Positions 36,664 to 44,830 of a stretch of 64,000 nt of DNA are shown here, one piece after another. This DNA is from Coprococcus sp. Its GTDB lineage: Bacteria > Bacillota > Clostridia > Lachnospirales > Lachnospiraceae. The notes beneath the pieces are model-generated. The model searched no databases and was not told the DNA's origin. It saw only the letters and a program-made list of their open reading frames with translations. The stretch covers positions 62,001 through 126,000 of the forward strand of contig JAGBHU010000050.1 in NCBI GenBank assembly GCA_017935345.1. Direction: 5' to 3'. The position numbers were made by a program, and so were the translations under genes. Position 1 is the stretch's first letter. Each line of letters opens with the position of its first letter.

Positions 36664-39279
36664 CTAGTGCTGATGCTTAATCAATCCGAAAGCCTTTGAC
36701 AATTCCATAATTACAACAGGAATAAAAATCATTCCCAGTCCCAGCAGATATAATTTCCATGGAAGTATAATCAGGTTAAAAGCGATTCTTACCGGTGTAA
36801 ACAGCACCAAAGCTACCATCAGGAATGAAATCAGGCAGGAGCGGTTCAGACTATGATTTCCAAACGGCCCGATTTTGAACAGGGAGCGATCGGAGCGCAT
36901 ATTAAATGCCTGAATGATCTGGGACATGGACAATACCAGAAAGGCAAAGGTCTGACCTCCGGAGGGTTTACCTGTGACGGATTCTCCGACCTGATAAGCA
37001 ATCAAAGATAAAATTCCAAACATAATCCCCTGTAAAATAATTCTGAGACCAAAACCGTGTGCAAAAATGCTTTCATTCTTTGGCTTTGGCTTTTGATTCA
37101 TGACACCGGACTCGACAGACTCTCTGCCAAGAGAAATGGCAGGTAAACTGTCGGTAACAAGGTTAATCCAAAGCAGCTGTATGGATAGGAACGGTGTCTT
37201 ATGCCAGAGCAGCATAGAGATAAATACGGTTACAACCTCTCCGATATTAGTTCCCAGCAGGAATCCTACAACTTTCTTAATATTGGCATAAATTCCCCTG
37301 CCTTCACAAACTGCATCTACAATGGTTGCAAAATTATCGTCTGTAAGCGTCATATCGGCGGCACCCTTTGCAACATCAGTTCCTGTAATACCCATTGCAC
37401 AGCCGATATCAGCGGCTTTTAGGGCAGGAGCATCATTGACACCATCTCCTGTCATGGAAACGACGTGACCTTTGCGCTGCCATGCCTTAACGATGCGGAT
37501 TTTATTTTCTGGAGAAACACGTGCATATACCGCAATATGTTCTACCTGACTGTCAAGTGCTTCGTCTGTCATGGCATCCAGCTCTTTTCCGGTTATGGCA
37601 AGGTCACCCTCTGTAAGGATTCCCAATTCCTTTGCAATGGCGGAAGCCGTTACAACATGGTCTCCGGTAATCATAACCGGTTTAATTCCTGCCGTGCGGC
37701 AAACGGCAACGGCATTCTTTGCCTCTTCACGGGGTGGGTCAATCATTCCTACTAATCCCATGAAAGTAAGCTCGTTTTCCAGATTTTCTGAGGTTGGATT
37801 ATCAGGAATTGTATCGATTTCTTTATAGGCAATTGCAAGAACACGCAACGCATCCGTACTCATTTCTTCAGCTACTTTTTGTGCCTGTTCCATATTGCCG
37901 GAAATACAGCGGGAGGCAATCACATCAACAGCACCTTTAACGATTACAATATTTCGATGGTTCATTCGGTTGATTGTACTCATCAATTTTCGGTTGGAAT
38001 CAAAAGGCAGCTCTGCAAGACGTGGATATTCCTGTGTGAGCATATCCTTTGGCATGCCGTTTCGATGTGCTGCCAGAATAATGGCAGTTTCGGTAGGGTC
38101 GCCGATGTGCTGCTCCTTTGTTCCGTGAAAGGTAACGGAGCCGTCGCAACAGAGCGCGCCGTAGCGAAGCAGCTCTTTTATTTCTTCGGAATTTTCAGTT
38201 GAAATTTTTTCCGGTTCTTTTGCACCGTCACGATAGGCTTTTATCAAGGTCATACGGTTTTGCGTCAGCGTTCCTGTTTTATCCGAGCATATGACGGAAG
38301 CACTGCCCAGTGTTTCTACGGCAGGCAGGCGGCGTATCAGTGCGTTTTTCTTTACCATACGTTGTACACCTATGGAGAGCACAATGGTAACGATAACCGG
38401 AAGTCCCTCAGGAATGGCAGAAACGGCAAGAGAAACAGATGTCATAAATAGTTCCATGACAGGGAGTCCGTTTAAGAGACCAATAACAAAGATAACGGCA
38501 CAAATGGCAAGTGCCATAATGCCAAGATATTTTCCGAGCTGTGCAAGCTTTTGCTGCAAAGGTGTCTGCTCTTCCTGTTCATCATCCAGAAGATTGGCGA
38601 TTTTGCCCATTTCAGTATCCATACCGGTAGCGGTTACAATAGCAACAGCCGTTCCGTATGTGATGCTGCATCCTGAGAAGACCATATTGCTGCGGTCACC
38701 GAGTGGCGCATCCTCAGGTACGTTTTGCGCTGCTTCTTTTTCAGATGGTACGGATTCGCCGGTCAGGGCTGATTCCTCACTTTTCAGTCGGACACTCCGC
38801 AGAAGCCTTGCATCGGCAGGAATAAAATCCCCTGCCTCCAGACGGATAATGTCACCGGGAACAAGATAGGCTGAATCAATGACCTGTTCCAATCCGTTGC
38901 GGATAACTCTTGAGTGGGGGGCTGACATATTTTTAAGTGCATCTAACGCTTTTTCTGCCTTGCTTTCCTGAAGGACACCCATGATGGCATTTAACACGAC
39001 TATCAACAGAATAAGCAGAGGCTCAAAAAAGCCTGAGGGTTCACCCTCGACACATGCGATGACGAATGAAACAATGGCGGCGGCTATCAAAATCAGTATC
39101 ATGGCATCTTTAAATTGCTCTAAAAACCGTTGCAGAGCAGATTTCTTTTTCTTTTCCTTTAATTTATTAGGACCATATTTTGTGATTCGGTTTGCTGCCT
39201 CTTCCTCTGTAAGGCCCTTTTCTATATCGGATGATAATTCTTTGATTACATCCTCAGTGCTGTTACTGTAATATTGCAA
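36664..39279 (-). CDS. Calcium-transporting-type P-type ATPase (P2A family)
   Basis: An 871-residue cation pump. It has the N-terminal cation-ATPase domain (ITKYGPNKLKEKKK), TM pairs, the actuator TGES motif (SALTGESVPSEK), helix 4 with AIPEGLPVIVT, the phosphorylation site CSDKTGTLTQN, the nucleotide-binding KGAVD motif, the hinge TGDGVNDAPALKAAD, and six C-terminal helices. The PEGLP motif and N...D in helix 6 (LWINLVTDSLPAISLG) fit SERCA/PMR1-like Ca2+ export. RBS GGAGGG at the start. Ion choice (Ca2+ or Mn2+) is inferred. A -10-like TATAAT lies at 39336-39331 but its -35 is weak. Confidence 0.93.
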   Translation of the reverse strand: MQYYSNSTEDVIKELSSDIEKGLTEEEAANRITKYGPNKLKEKKKKSALQRFLEQFKDAMILILIAAAIVSFVIACVEGEPSGFFEPLLILLIVVLNAIMGVLQESKAEKALDALKNMSAPHSRVIRNGLEQVIDSAYLVPGDIIRLEAGDFIPADARLLRSVRLKSEESALTGESVPSEKEAAQNVPEDAPLGDRSNMVFSGCSITYGTAVAIVTATGMDTEMGKIANLLDDEQEEQTPLQQKLAQLGKYLGIMALAICAVIFVIGLLNGLPVMELFMTSVSLAVSAIPEGLPVIVTIVLSIGVQRMVKKNALIRRLPAVETLGSASVICSDKTGTLTQNRMTLIKAYRDGAKEPEKISTENSEEIKELLRYGALCCDGSVTFHGTKEQHIGDPTETAIILAAHRNGMPKDMLTQEYPRLAELPFDSNRKLMSTINRMNHRNIVIVKGAVDVIASRCISGNMEQAQKVAEEMSTDALRVLAIAYKEIDTIPDNPTSENLENELTFMGLVGMIDPPREEAKNAVAVCRTAGIKPVMITGDHVVTASAIAKELGILTEGDLAITGKELDAMTDEALDSQVEHIAVYARVSPENKIRIVKAWQRKGHVVSMTGDGVNDAPALKAADIGCAMGITGTDVAKGAADMTLTDDNFATIVDAVCEGRGIYANIKKVVGFLLGTNIGEVVTVFISMLLWHKTPFLSIQLLWINLVTDSLPAISLGRESVESGVMNQKPKPKNESIFAHGFGLRIILQGIMFGILSLIAYQVGESVTGKPSGGQTFAFLVLSMSQIIQAFNMRSDRSLFKIGPFGNHSLNRSCLISFLMVALVLFTPVRIAFNLIILPWKLYLLGLGMIFIPVVIMELSKAFGLIKHQH

Positions 39280-39454
39280 TAGAATCCCTCCTTATATTGA
39301 TAATGTTATTATGTGATAAATATTTATTATATTATAACATGAAATTGGAATTTAATCTTTATAATAGAAATTATATGTTCGAAAAAATAAGAATAGCCAA
39401 TATTGGTAATGAGATATTAGGAAAATCTATTTTGAAATGGCATAAATGAATTGA

Positions 39455-39491
39455 AAAGAAAAAAGTCCAAGGAAGTAAATCCATGGACTTT
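39455..39491 (-). terminator. Terminator of bioY
   Basis: On the minus strand AAAGTCCA and TGGACTTT form an 8-bp stem followed by TTTTCTTTTC. It lies 56 bases past the bioY stop. Confidence 0.7.
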
Positions 39492-39546
39492 AAACAAAGC
39501 GTAACAGAGCGGTTATCAATATGGAAAATGCCGGATAGATAATCGT

Positions 39547-40083
39547 CTATTCAGGAAGCAGTTTTCTGAATAATGGTACAATCTGTGCGGCAATGACTGC
39601 TTTAACAAGGTCAAGTGGAATGAAAGCTACAAAACCTGAAAGAAAAGCGGTTTTCCATGTCAGATTTCCATTAAATTTCCACCAAAGCATACCGATAATA
39701 TCGATAATAACGACACCTGCAACAGCAAGGATAGTGTATTTTATTCTGTTGTATTTCTTTCCGTTAAATAATCCGATTACGATTGCGGCAATGATAAATG
39801 AAAATGTATATCCTCCAAATACACCAAAGAGATATCCAAGACCTGCGCCTCCGCCGATAAATACCGGTACGCCAATGGCTCCAAGTATCATCCAGAGAGC
39901 AATGATAATAACGGAATCTCTCAGTTTGAATACAAGAGTAATCAGAATGATCATAAAGTTCAGTAATGTGATGTGCGCTGCATTCGGCAATGGTGTAGGA
40001 ATGCTTATGTACGCTGATACACAGAGTATGGCTGTGAACATTGCCATCATAACAAGCTCCACTGTTGAAAATGTTTTTTCCAT
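39547..40083 (-). CDS. bioY: Biotin transporter S-component BioY
   Basis: A 178-residue membrane protein with about six helices. The family marks are visible: an N-terminal ELVMMAMFTAILCVSAYISIP, the LLNFMI region, and GVPVFIGGGAGLGYLFGVFGGY. BioY binds biotin and works alone or with an ECF energizing module. RBS GGAGGAAAT before the ATG. The upstream region carries a consensus promoter whose -10 is covered by a perfect BirA operator and a second weaker one, so biotin-dependent repression by BirA is expected. Confidence 0.92.
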   Translation of the reverse strand: MEKTFSTVELVMMAMFTAILCVSAYISIPTPLPNAAHITLLNFMIILITLVFKLRDSVIIIALWMILGAIGVPVFIGGGAGLGYLFGVFGGYTFSFIIAAIVIGLFNGKKYNRIKYTILAVAGVVIIDIIGMLWWKFNGNLTWKTAFLSGFVAFIPLDLVKAVIAAQIVPLFRKLLPE

Positions 40084-40190
40084 TACAAATTTCCTCCAAA
40101 TAAGTTAAATCTTTTTACATAGAGATGCAGATAACAGGGCTGTTGTTATCTGCATCATGAGCAACGCAGTAATGGAATAACATAAGGACT

Positions 40191-40234
40191 GTATAATGTT
40201 AACCACATACTGTTCAACTTGGTTAACATTATAC
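40191..40234. promoter_or_regulatory. BirA operator (box 1), perfect inverted repeat upstream of bioY
   Basis: GTATAATGTTAACC, 16-base spacer, GGTTAACATTATAC: a perfect 14-bp inverted repeat. The GTTAACC-N16-GGTTAAC core agrees with the Firmicutes BirA signal. The right arm contains the bioY -10. Confidence 0.85.
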
Positions 40235-40256
40235 ATAAGGTAGAGTATGATGTCAA
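40228..40256 (-). promoter_or_regulatory. Consensus promoter of bioY
   Basis: Minus strand TTGACA (40256-40251), 17-base spacer, TATAAT (40233-40228): a full consensus sigma-A promoter, with the -10 inside BirA box 1. Confidence 0.85.
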
Positions 40257-40260
40257 TAAA

Positions 40261-40295
40261 AATGTTAACTAAAATATGAAATACAGGTTAACACT
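40261..40295. promoter_or_regulatory. Second, imperfect BirA-like box
   Basis: AATGTTAACT, then 15 bases, then GGTTAACACT. The GTTAAC arms match box 1, but the spacer is one base shorter and the outer bases are mismatched. It lies just upstream of the bioY -35 and ~30 bp before the nitrilase promoter. Confidence 0.6.
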
Positions 40296-40328
40296 TGCTT
40301 TGCATTATTCGTTTTTTCCGTATGCTGA

Positions 40329-40357
40329 TTGACCGTGGTTTTTTCATTGGATATAAT
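40329..40357 (+). promoter_or_regulatory. Promoter of the nitrilase-family gene
   Basis: TTGACC (40329-40334), 17-base spacer, TATAAT (40352-40357), 90 bases before the ATG. It is preceded by CGTATGCTGA, as at the lectin gene promoter. Confidence 0.75.
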
Positions 40358-40446
40358 TGTGGCATAGATTTACATTTGAGAAGAATAGGGTTTATGGTGT
40401 AAATAGTAGGTGTAGTATAATTTTTTAGAAGTCAGGGGGTAGAGAT

Positions 40447-41271
40447 ATGCTGAGAGTCGGAATCACAGAGCTTGATATTGTATGGGAAAATAAAGAGGAA
40501 ACAAAGAAACGGTGTATTGATATTATGGAGGAGGCAAAGGCACAGGGAGTGGAACTTCTTGTATTTCCGGAGATGACACTTGTGGGATTTACGATGAATC
40601 CGGAAGCTTATGCGGAATCTTACAAGGACGGAAAAATTCCTGACAGTATCTCCTTTTTTATGAAAAACAGCAGGAAGTATCATATGGCTATTGCATTTGG
40701 TTATATTGAAGCTTCTATGGCAGACAAAAGTCCGGTATTTGATGACAGCAGGGAAAAGATTTATGAAAATAAGCTGGCACTTGTAAAGGGAGATAATCTG
40801 GTACTGGATTATGCGAAGATACATCCGTTCTCATATAGTGGCGAAGATAAGATTTATCATGCCGGGGACATGCTGTGTCAGGCAAAAGTAAAGGATATTG
40901 TTATCGGTGGATATATCTGTTATGATTTGCGCTTCCCTGAGATTTTTACATCTGTAAGAGAGCGATATAATACGATTCTTGTTATCGCAAACTGGCCGGA
41001 AGAGCGTGTAGCCCAGTGGGAGGCATTGCTGAAGGCACGGGCTATTGAAAATCAGGCATATATAATCGGTGTAAACAGAGTGGGACAGGATAAAGGAAAT
41101 AATTATGTGTCAAGCTCACATCTATTTGACTGCTATGGAACGGAGCTGGCAAAACGTGTCAGTGACGATTTACTGATTGGGGATATCAGCAGCACGTTTA
41201 TCAATCATGCCAGAGAGTGTTTTCCGCAGGGAAATGACAGGCGGTGTGAGCTTTATAGAAGCTTGATGTAA
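40447..41271 (+). CDS. Carbon-nitrogen hydrolase (nitrilase superfamily, omega-amidase-like)
   Basis: A 274-residue cytoplasmic hydrolase. The catalytic triad is visible: Glu42 in LLVFPEMTL, Lys in YAKIHPFS, Cys in GGYICYDLRFPEIF. The WPEERVAQWEALLKARAIENQ stretch and the GVNRVG motif are typical of the omega-amidase/NIT2 branch, which hydrolyses alpha-keto acid amides; other amide substrates are possible. RBS GGGGGTAGAG. It stands alone, divergent from bioY across the BirA region. Confidence 0.88.
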   Translation: MLRVGITELDIVWENKEETKKRCIDIMEEAKAQGVELLVFPEMTLVGFTMNPEAYAESYKDGKIPDSISFFMKNSRKYHMAIAFGYIEASMADKSPVFDDSREKIYENKLALVKGDNLVLDYAKIHPFSYSGEDKIYHAGDMLCQAKVKDIVIGGYICYDLRFPEIFTSVRERYNTILVIANWPEERVAQWEALLKARAIENQAYIIGVNRVGQDKGNNYVSSSHLFDCYGTELAKRVSDDLLIGDISSTFINHARECFPQGNDRRCELYRSLM

Positions 41272-41565
41272 ATCAAGGATATGTTAAATGGGCAATGTCA
41301 GCTGCTTGAGGTGAAAGCAGTCTGCATCCGGTATATAAAATGTAACATCAAAATATATATTTCATTACATTAATTAATTCTTTTCATATGATTCATTATT
41401 ATATATTTATAAGATTTTTCTATCGTTCAAAGGAAAATCATAAAAGCAATATATGATGTGAAGTTTATAGATATTGCATTTGCATATGAGAATTGTAGTA
41501 TGCTAATATAATATTAATAATGCCATTCATATTTTGCAAATATTGTAGTAATGGAGACGCAAAAG
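41272..41565. other. AT-rich gap before the BrnT locus
   Basis: About 294 bases with no convincing ORF. It is markedly richer in A and T than the flanking genes, with runs such as ATTAATTAATTC. TATGCT and TATAAT hexamers at ~41500-41511 could be a -10 for the toxin gene, but no good -35 at the right distance was found. Confidence 0.5.
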
Positions 41566-41865
41566 ATGAAATTTGAATGGGATTCATTAAAAAATGATAG
41601 AAATATGAAATATCATAATATATCGTTTGAAACTGCCGCACACATATTTGATGATGAATTGCGAATAGAGTATATTGATGAGTTGCATTGTCAAAATGAA
41701 ATTCGATATATCACAATAGGAAGAGTTCATGAAATATTGTTTGTTGTCTATACTGAACGTGGCGAAAATATACGTTTAATATCAGCGAGAGTGGCAACGA
41801 AAAAAGAGAGGAGTATGTACTATGATAGAATCAATAACAATTACGAAAGGACAAAAACTTACTGA
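41566..41865 (+). CDS. brnT: BrnT-family toxin (RelE-like ribonuclease)
   Basis: A 99-residue protein. The start MKFEWD is the usual BrnT opening (KFEWDSLKNDRNMKYHNISFE). Further family marks are DDELRIEYIDE, RYITIGRVHEILFVVYTERG and the C-terminal RLISARVATKKER. BrnT is an RNase toxin of type II toxin-antitoxin systems. The ATG at 41566 has GGAG 9 bases upstream; another ATG at 41551 has none. The gene overlaps by 44 bases a small downstream ORF that is probably its antitoxin. It lies in an AT-rich patch. Confidence 0.88.
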   Translation: MKFEWDSLKNDRNMKYHNISFETAAHIFDDELRIEYIDELHCQNEIRYITIGRVHEILFVVYTERGENIRLISARVATKKERSMYYDRINNNYERTKTY

Positions 41866-41995
41866 AGAACAAATAAACGAGGTTCAGTATGCCGCCAGTC
41901 AACCTATTGTATTTGATGAGGATTCGCCTGAGCTTTCATTGGAAATGCTGAGCAAATTTAAAAGAGTAAATCAAGGTAAAGCTGTAAATATATAA
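41822..41995 (+). CDS. Small antitoxin-like protein overlapping brnT
   Basis: A 57-residue ORF that starts inside brnT in another frame, with GAGAGGAG 8 bases before its ATG. The sequence is acidic: MIESITITKGQKLTEEQ, then a VFDEDSPELSLEMLSKF segment. TEEQ plus DEDSPELS patterns are seen in short partners of BrnT-like toxins in Firmicutes. It does not look like the ribbon-helix-helix BrnA. The antitoxin role is inferred from position, overlap and charge. Confidence 0.75.
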   Translation: MIESITITKGQKLTEEQINEVQYAASQPIVFDEDSPELSLEMLSKFKRVNQGKAVNI

Positions 41996-42016
41996 TCAAC
42001 GGAATTTTATAAAAAC

Positions 42017-42045
42017 TTGTCAATTTCCAGTTTATGGAGTAAAAT
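42017..42045 (+). promoter_or_regulatory. Promoter of the HIT gene
   Basis: TTGTCA (42017-42022), 17-base spacer, TAAAAT (42040-42045), 29 bases before the ATG. Confidence 0.6.
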
Positions 42046-42074
42046 AGAGGCAGTTGATTAAGGAGGAAACTTTT

Positions 42075-42491
42075 ATGAGTAAGGACGATTGCATTTTTTG
42101 TAAGATTGCAAATGGTGAAATACCATCGGCTACAGTTTATGAAGACAGCATTTGTAGAGTTATTCTTGATGTAAATCCTGCAAATAAAGGTCATGCTTTG
42201 GTTATCCCAAAAGAACATTATGATGATATATATAGCATGGATGCGGATACCGCTTCAAAAATATTTACGATTGCAACAGAGGTTGCAAAGGCTCAGAAGG
42301 CAGAGCTGAATCCTGACGGATTGAACATAGTGCAAAATAACGGAGAGGCGGCTGGACAGACAGTATTCCATTTTCATATGCATGTCATTCCAAGATATAT
42401 AAAGGATAATGTAAATATCAAATGGCTCCCTGAGAAACCGGAGGCAGATGAACTGGAAGCTTTATCAAAGGCATTACGCAAGAGAATATAA
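42075..42491 (+). CDS. HIT-family nucleotide hydrolase
   Basis: A 138-residue protein of the histidine triad superfamily (HinT-like), which hydrolyses adenosine phosphoramidates and related AMP conjugates. It begins with DCIFCKIANGEIPSATVYED, and the triad is HFHMHVIPR (HxHxH). The ATG at 42075 has AGGAGG 8 bases upstream; the frame before it has no ribosome site. It has its own promoter and terminator, so it is monocistronic. Confidence 0.94.
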   Translation: MSKDDCIFCKIANGEIPSATVYEDSICRVILDVNPANKGHALVIPKEHYDDIYSMDADTASKIFTIATEVAKAQKAELNPDGLNIVQNNGEAAGQTVFHFHMHVIPRYIKDNVNIKWLPEKPEADELEALSKALRKRI

Positions 42492-42499
42492 GTGATTAA

Positions 42500-42536
42500 G
42501 CATGACGGGAGGATTTCCTGTCATGCTTTTCTTTTA
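42500..42536 (+). terminator. Terminator after the HIT gene
   Basis: GCATGACGGGA pairs with TTCCTGTCATGC (one G-T pair) followed by TTTTCTTTT. Confidence 0.88.
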
Positions 42537-42555
42537 TGCGGAAAGGTGGGTATGA

Positions 42556-43269
42556 ATGGATGCCGGAATGAAAGAAAATAATTATGGTATTTTCAATAGC
42601 AATCAATTAAAGATTTTGGCATGCCTGTTTATGCTGTGCGACCATATCGGACTGATATTACTGAATGACAATCTGATAGCAAGAAGCATTGGTCGGATGG
42701 CTTTTCCGATATTTGCATTTTTGCTTGTGGAGGGAATGAAGCATACTTCTGATATGAGAAAATATATTATAAGACTGATTTTATTCGCATTCATATCAGA
42801 GGTACCATATGATTTGGCTGTATTTGGAAAGGTAATTTATATTCAGCATCAAAATATATTTTTTACACTGGCACTTGGGCTTTTGGTAATATATTGTTTT
42901 GAAGATAAAGGAAAATTACAGAAATGGGCATATGGGATATTGGCAATTTCCCTTATGGCAGCGCTGATATGTAAGCTGGATTATAGTATAGCGGGAATAC
43001 TGATTATATTTTCCTTTTATAAGCTGTCTCCACATAACGCAGGAAAAAATGGCAAGGAGAGAATTTGTGTAAATATGGAGCTGGCAGCGGTTACAGCACT
43101 TATAGATGTACTGTTTATTGGGACAAGGCAGCTCTACTCATTGTTTTCTCTTGTGCCAATCAATATGTATAATGGAAAACGTGGAAAAGCCGGATTTAAA
43201 TATGTATTCTATTTATTTTATCCTGTTCATCTGTTGGTTTTATGGATAATCAATCAGTTAGTGGTATAG
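42556..43269 (+). CDS. TraX-family integral membrane protein
   Basis: A 237-residue protein with about 7-8 helices. The N-terminal NSNQLKILACLFMLCDHIGL, then RSIGRMAFPIFAFLLVEGMKHTSD, are the marks of the TraX family, related to the F-pilin acetylase TraX; the C-terminal YNGKRGKAGFKYVFYLFYPVHL is also typical. In Firmicutes the chromosomal members are of unknown role, possibly O- or N-acetyltransferases. AAGGTGG lies 6 bases before the ATG at 42556. No conjugation genes are near. Confidence 0.88.
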   Translation: MDAGMKENNYGIFNSNQLKILACLFMLCDHIGLILLNDNLIARSIGRMAFPIFAFLLVEGMKHTSDMRKYIIRLILFAFISEVPYDLAVFGKVIYIQHQNIFFTLALGLLVIYCFEDKGKLQKWAYGILAISLMAALICKLDYSIAGILIIFSFYKLSPHNAGKNGKERICVNMELAAVTALIDVLFIGTRQLYSLFSLVPINMYNGKRGKAGFKYVFYLFYPVHLLVLWIINQLVV

Positions 43270-43418
43270 TGTCAAAATTTTGCGTATATGGGGTAAAACT
43301 ATAAAATGAAAAACTTGCAATAACGCTATCAATTAAATGCGTATGAGGTAATGGAAAATACGTATTTATTCAGTATAGAATTTTTGGTTTACAGTACGTC
43401 CTAAATAGAGGAATTATA

Positions 43419-43465
43419 AGAGGATGTTTTCCAACATCTTTTTGAATATTTTGATAACATCCTCT
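43419..43465. terminator. Nested hairpin, probably a bidirectional terminator between traX-like and XRE genes
   Basis: AGAGGATGTT (43419-43428) pairs with AACATCCTCT (43456-43465). The left arm can instead form GATGTT/AACATC with a 4-base loop followed by TTTTT on the plus strand. So two alternative folds exist, one with a proper T-tract. The minus-strand XRE gene ends at 43473. Confidence 0.65.
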
Positions 43466-43472
43466 ATTATAA

Positions 43473-43697
43473 TTACTTGCTTGGATAATTCGTTTTAATA
43501 TTACTTACACCGCTTATATAATCGACAGATACGTCATAATATTTGGCCAGTATAAGAAGACTGTCTACAGGGATACGAGTTTTCCCACTCTCGTAGTCTG
43601 CATACGTCCGCTGCCCAATATGAAGTAAATCAGCAATATATTGTTGTGTTAGTGAATTATCCTCCCTTAAATCGCGTATTCTTTCATTATACCTCAT
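43473..43697 (-). CDS. XRE-family helix-turn-helix repressor
   Basis: A 74-residue DNA-binding protein that is almost entirely one HTH_3 domain (LREDNSLTQQYIADLLHIGQ, then RTYADYESGKTRIPVDSLL). The start at 43697 is chosen over the ATG at 43703 because the GGAGG is only 1 base from the latter and 7 from the former. It is divergent from the ParA-like gene; two 17-bp palindromes and a 14-bp palindrome lie between, one inside that gene's promoter spacer. Autoregulation and repression of the neighbour are inferred. Confidence 0.88.
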   Translation of the reverse strand: MRYNERIRDLREDNSLTQQYIADLLHIGQRTYADYESGKTRIPVDSLLILAKYYDVSVDYISGVSNIKTNYPSK

Positions 43698-43767
43698 ACG
43701 CATACCTCCTTTATTTTTTATAGCGGAAAATGGGATGAATTAAGTATAAAATGTGTGAAATTAAATA

Positions 43768-43839
43768 TTGACAAATAGAGCCATAAACTCTAAAATTAAA
43801 TTGCCTTTGTTTAGAGTTATAAACTCTAAACCGGTTTAG
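43768..43839 (+). promoter_or_regulatory. Promoter with palindromic operators between the XRE and ParA-like genes
   Basis: TTGACA (43768-43773), 17-base spacer, TAAAAT (43791-43796). Operator 1 TAGAG-N7-CTCTA (43776-43792) fills the spacer. Operator 2 with the same arms is at 43812-43828, centre 36 bp away. A perfect 14-bp palindrome CTAAACCGGTTTAG (43826-43839) overlaps its edge. Confidence 0.75.
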
Positions 43840-43861
43840 TGTGTGTCGGGAGGTTCTTACT

Positions 43862-44830
43862 ATGAGGATAAAATTAGGTTTTGTTGAAACTGATAAAATA
43901 TACATTGAAAGATTAATTGCCGCTTTAATCAGGTTTTATTTTGCCGGAACGGAAGTATATTTATATATGGATATAGGCAATGCAAATAGGAAAATAGAAG
44001 AACAACGGGATGATATCGTTCCGTCAGAACGGAGGCGGGCAATATACATATTTCAAAAAGCGGTATTTTTTTATAAAGATGTGCTTGTTCTATATCTGGA
44101 GTATACCTCAAGAATAATAAGACGCAGACAAAATGGTGAATTGGCGGAGGTTATAACATTTACCTCACCGATTTGTGGATGTGGTACGACTTCCGTTGCA
44201 GCAGCATTTGCAATCAATTGTTCTCTTAACAATAAAAGTGCACTCTATCTCAATTTAGAAACGATCCCATGTACAGAAATAATTTTTGACGGTAAAGGTA
44301 AATATACATTTACGGATGTCGTATATGCAGTAAAAAGTAAGCTGTCGGATTTGTCCATGAAATTAGAAAGCTTTGCAGTGACGGATTCCGTAAGAGTAGA
44401 TTATTTTTTATCACCTGTTAATTGTATGGATTTGTATGAATTGAACGAAGAGGATATAGAGATATTAATCGATGAGCTGAAGGCATTGGGTTTGTATGAT
44501 TTTATTGTAATTGATTTAAGCTTTTCATTAAATGGTAATTTCAAAAAAGTTCTGGAGTGTTCAGATAAAACCGTTTTTGTAACAGGGGAAAATGAAAAGG
44601 ATTGTTTGAAGCTGCAAAAATTGCAGGGATTAATGGAAGAATATATGGGGGATGAAGATTTTGTAAGCCGTGCATATATCATTATTAATAATACGATGGA
44701 ATCAAATCATATGCTGAATTGTGCTGATTATAATGTTATAGCACGATTTGAAAAAATGCCGGATAACAATAATTTTAGACAGACGATTAATCAATTAGCA
44801 AATAGCCAGATGTTTTTGAAGCTATATTAA
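43862..44830 (+). CDS. Degenerate ParA/MinD-like (CpaE/TadZ-type) protein
   Basis: A 322-residue protein. Residues ~1-90 are a receiver-like N-terminal region (MRIKLGFVETDKIYIERL). The rest looks like a SIMIBI/MinD fold: FTSPICGCGTTSVAAAFAI at the P-loop position, KSALYLNLE as strand 2, LYDFIVIDLSF as the Walker B-like strand, and SDKTVFVTGENEKD. Both lysines of the deviant Walker A are gone (K->I at 104, K->T at 109), so ATP hydrolysis is doubtful. CpaE/TadZ pilus-localisation proteins are the nearest analogues, but no tad genes adjoin. ATG at 43862 with GGGAGG 8 bases upstream. Function unknown. Confidence 0.7.
   Translation: MRIKLGFVETDKIYIERLIAALIRFYFAGTEVYLYMDIGNANRKIEEQRDDIVPSERRRAIYIFQKAVFFYKDVLVLYLEYTSRIIRRRQNGELAEVITFTSPICGCGTTSVAAAFAINCSLNNKSALYLNLETIPCTEIIFDGKGKYTFTDVVYAVKSKLSDLSMKLESFAVTDSVRVDYFLSPVNCMDLYELNEEDIEILIDELKALGLYDFIVIDLSFSLNGNFKKVLECSDKTVFVTGENEKDCLKLQKLQGLMEEYMGDEDFVSRAYIIINNTMESNHMLNCADYNVIARFEKMPDNNNFRQTINQLANSQMFLKLY

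Noticed and set aside
42556..44830. Integrative conjugative element around the TraX-like and ParA-like genes
   Set aside because: No integrase, relaxase, coupling protein or att repeats are visible; TraX-family proteins occur widely outside conjugation.
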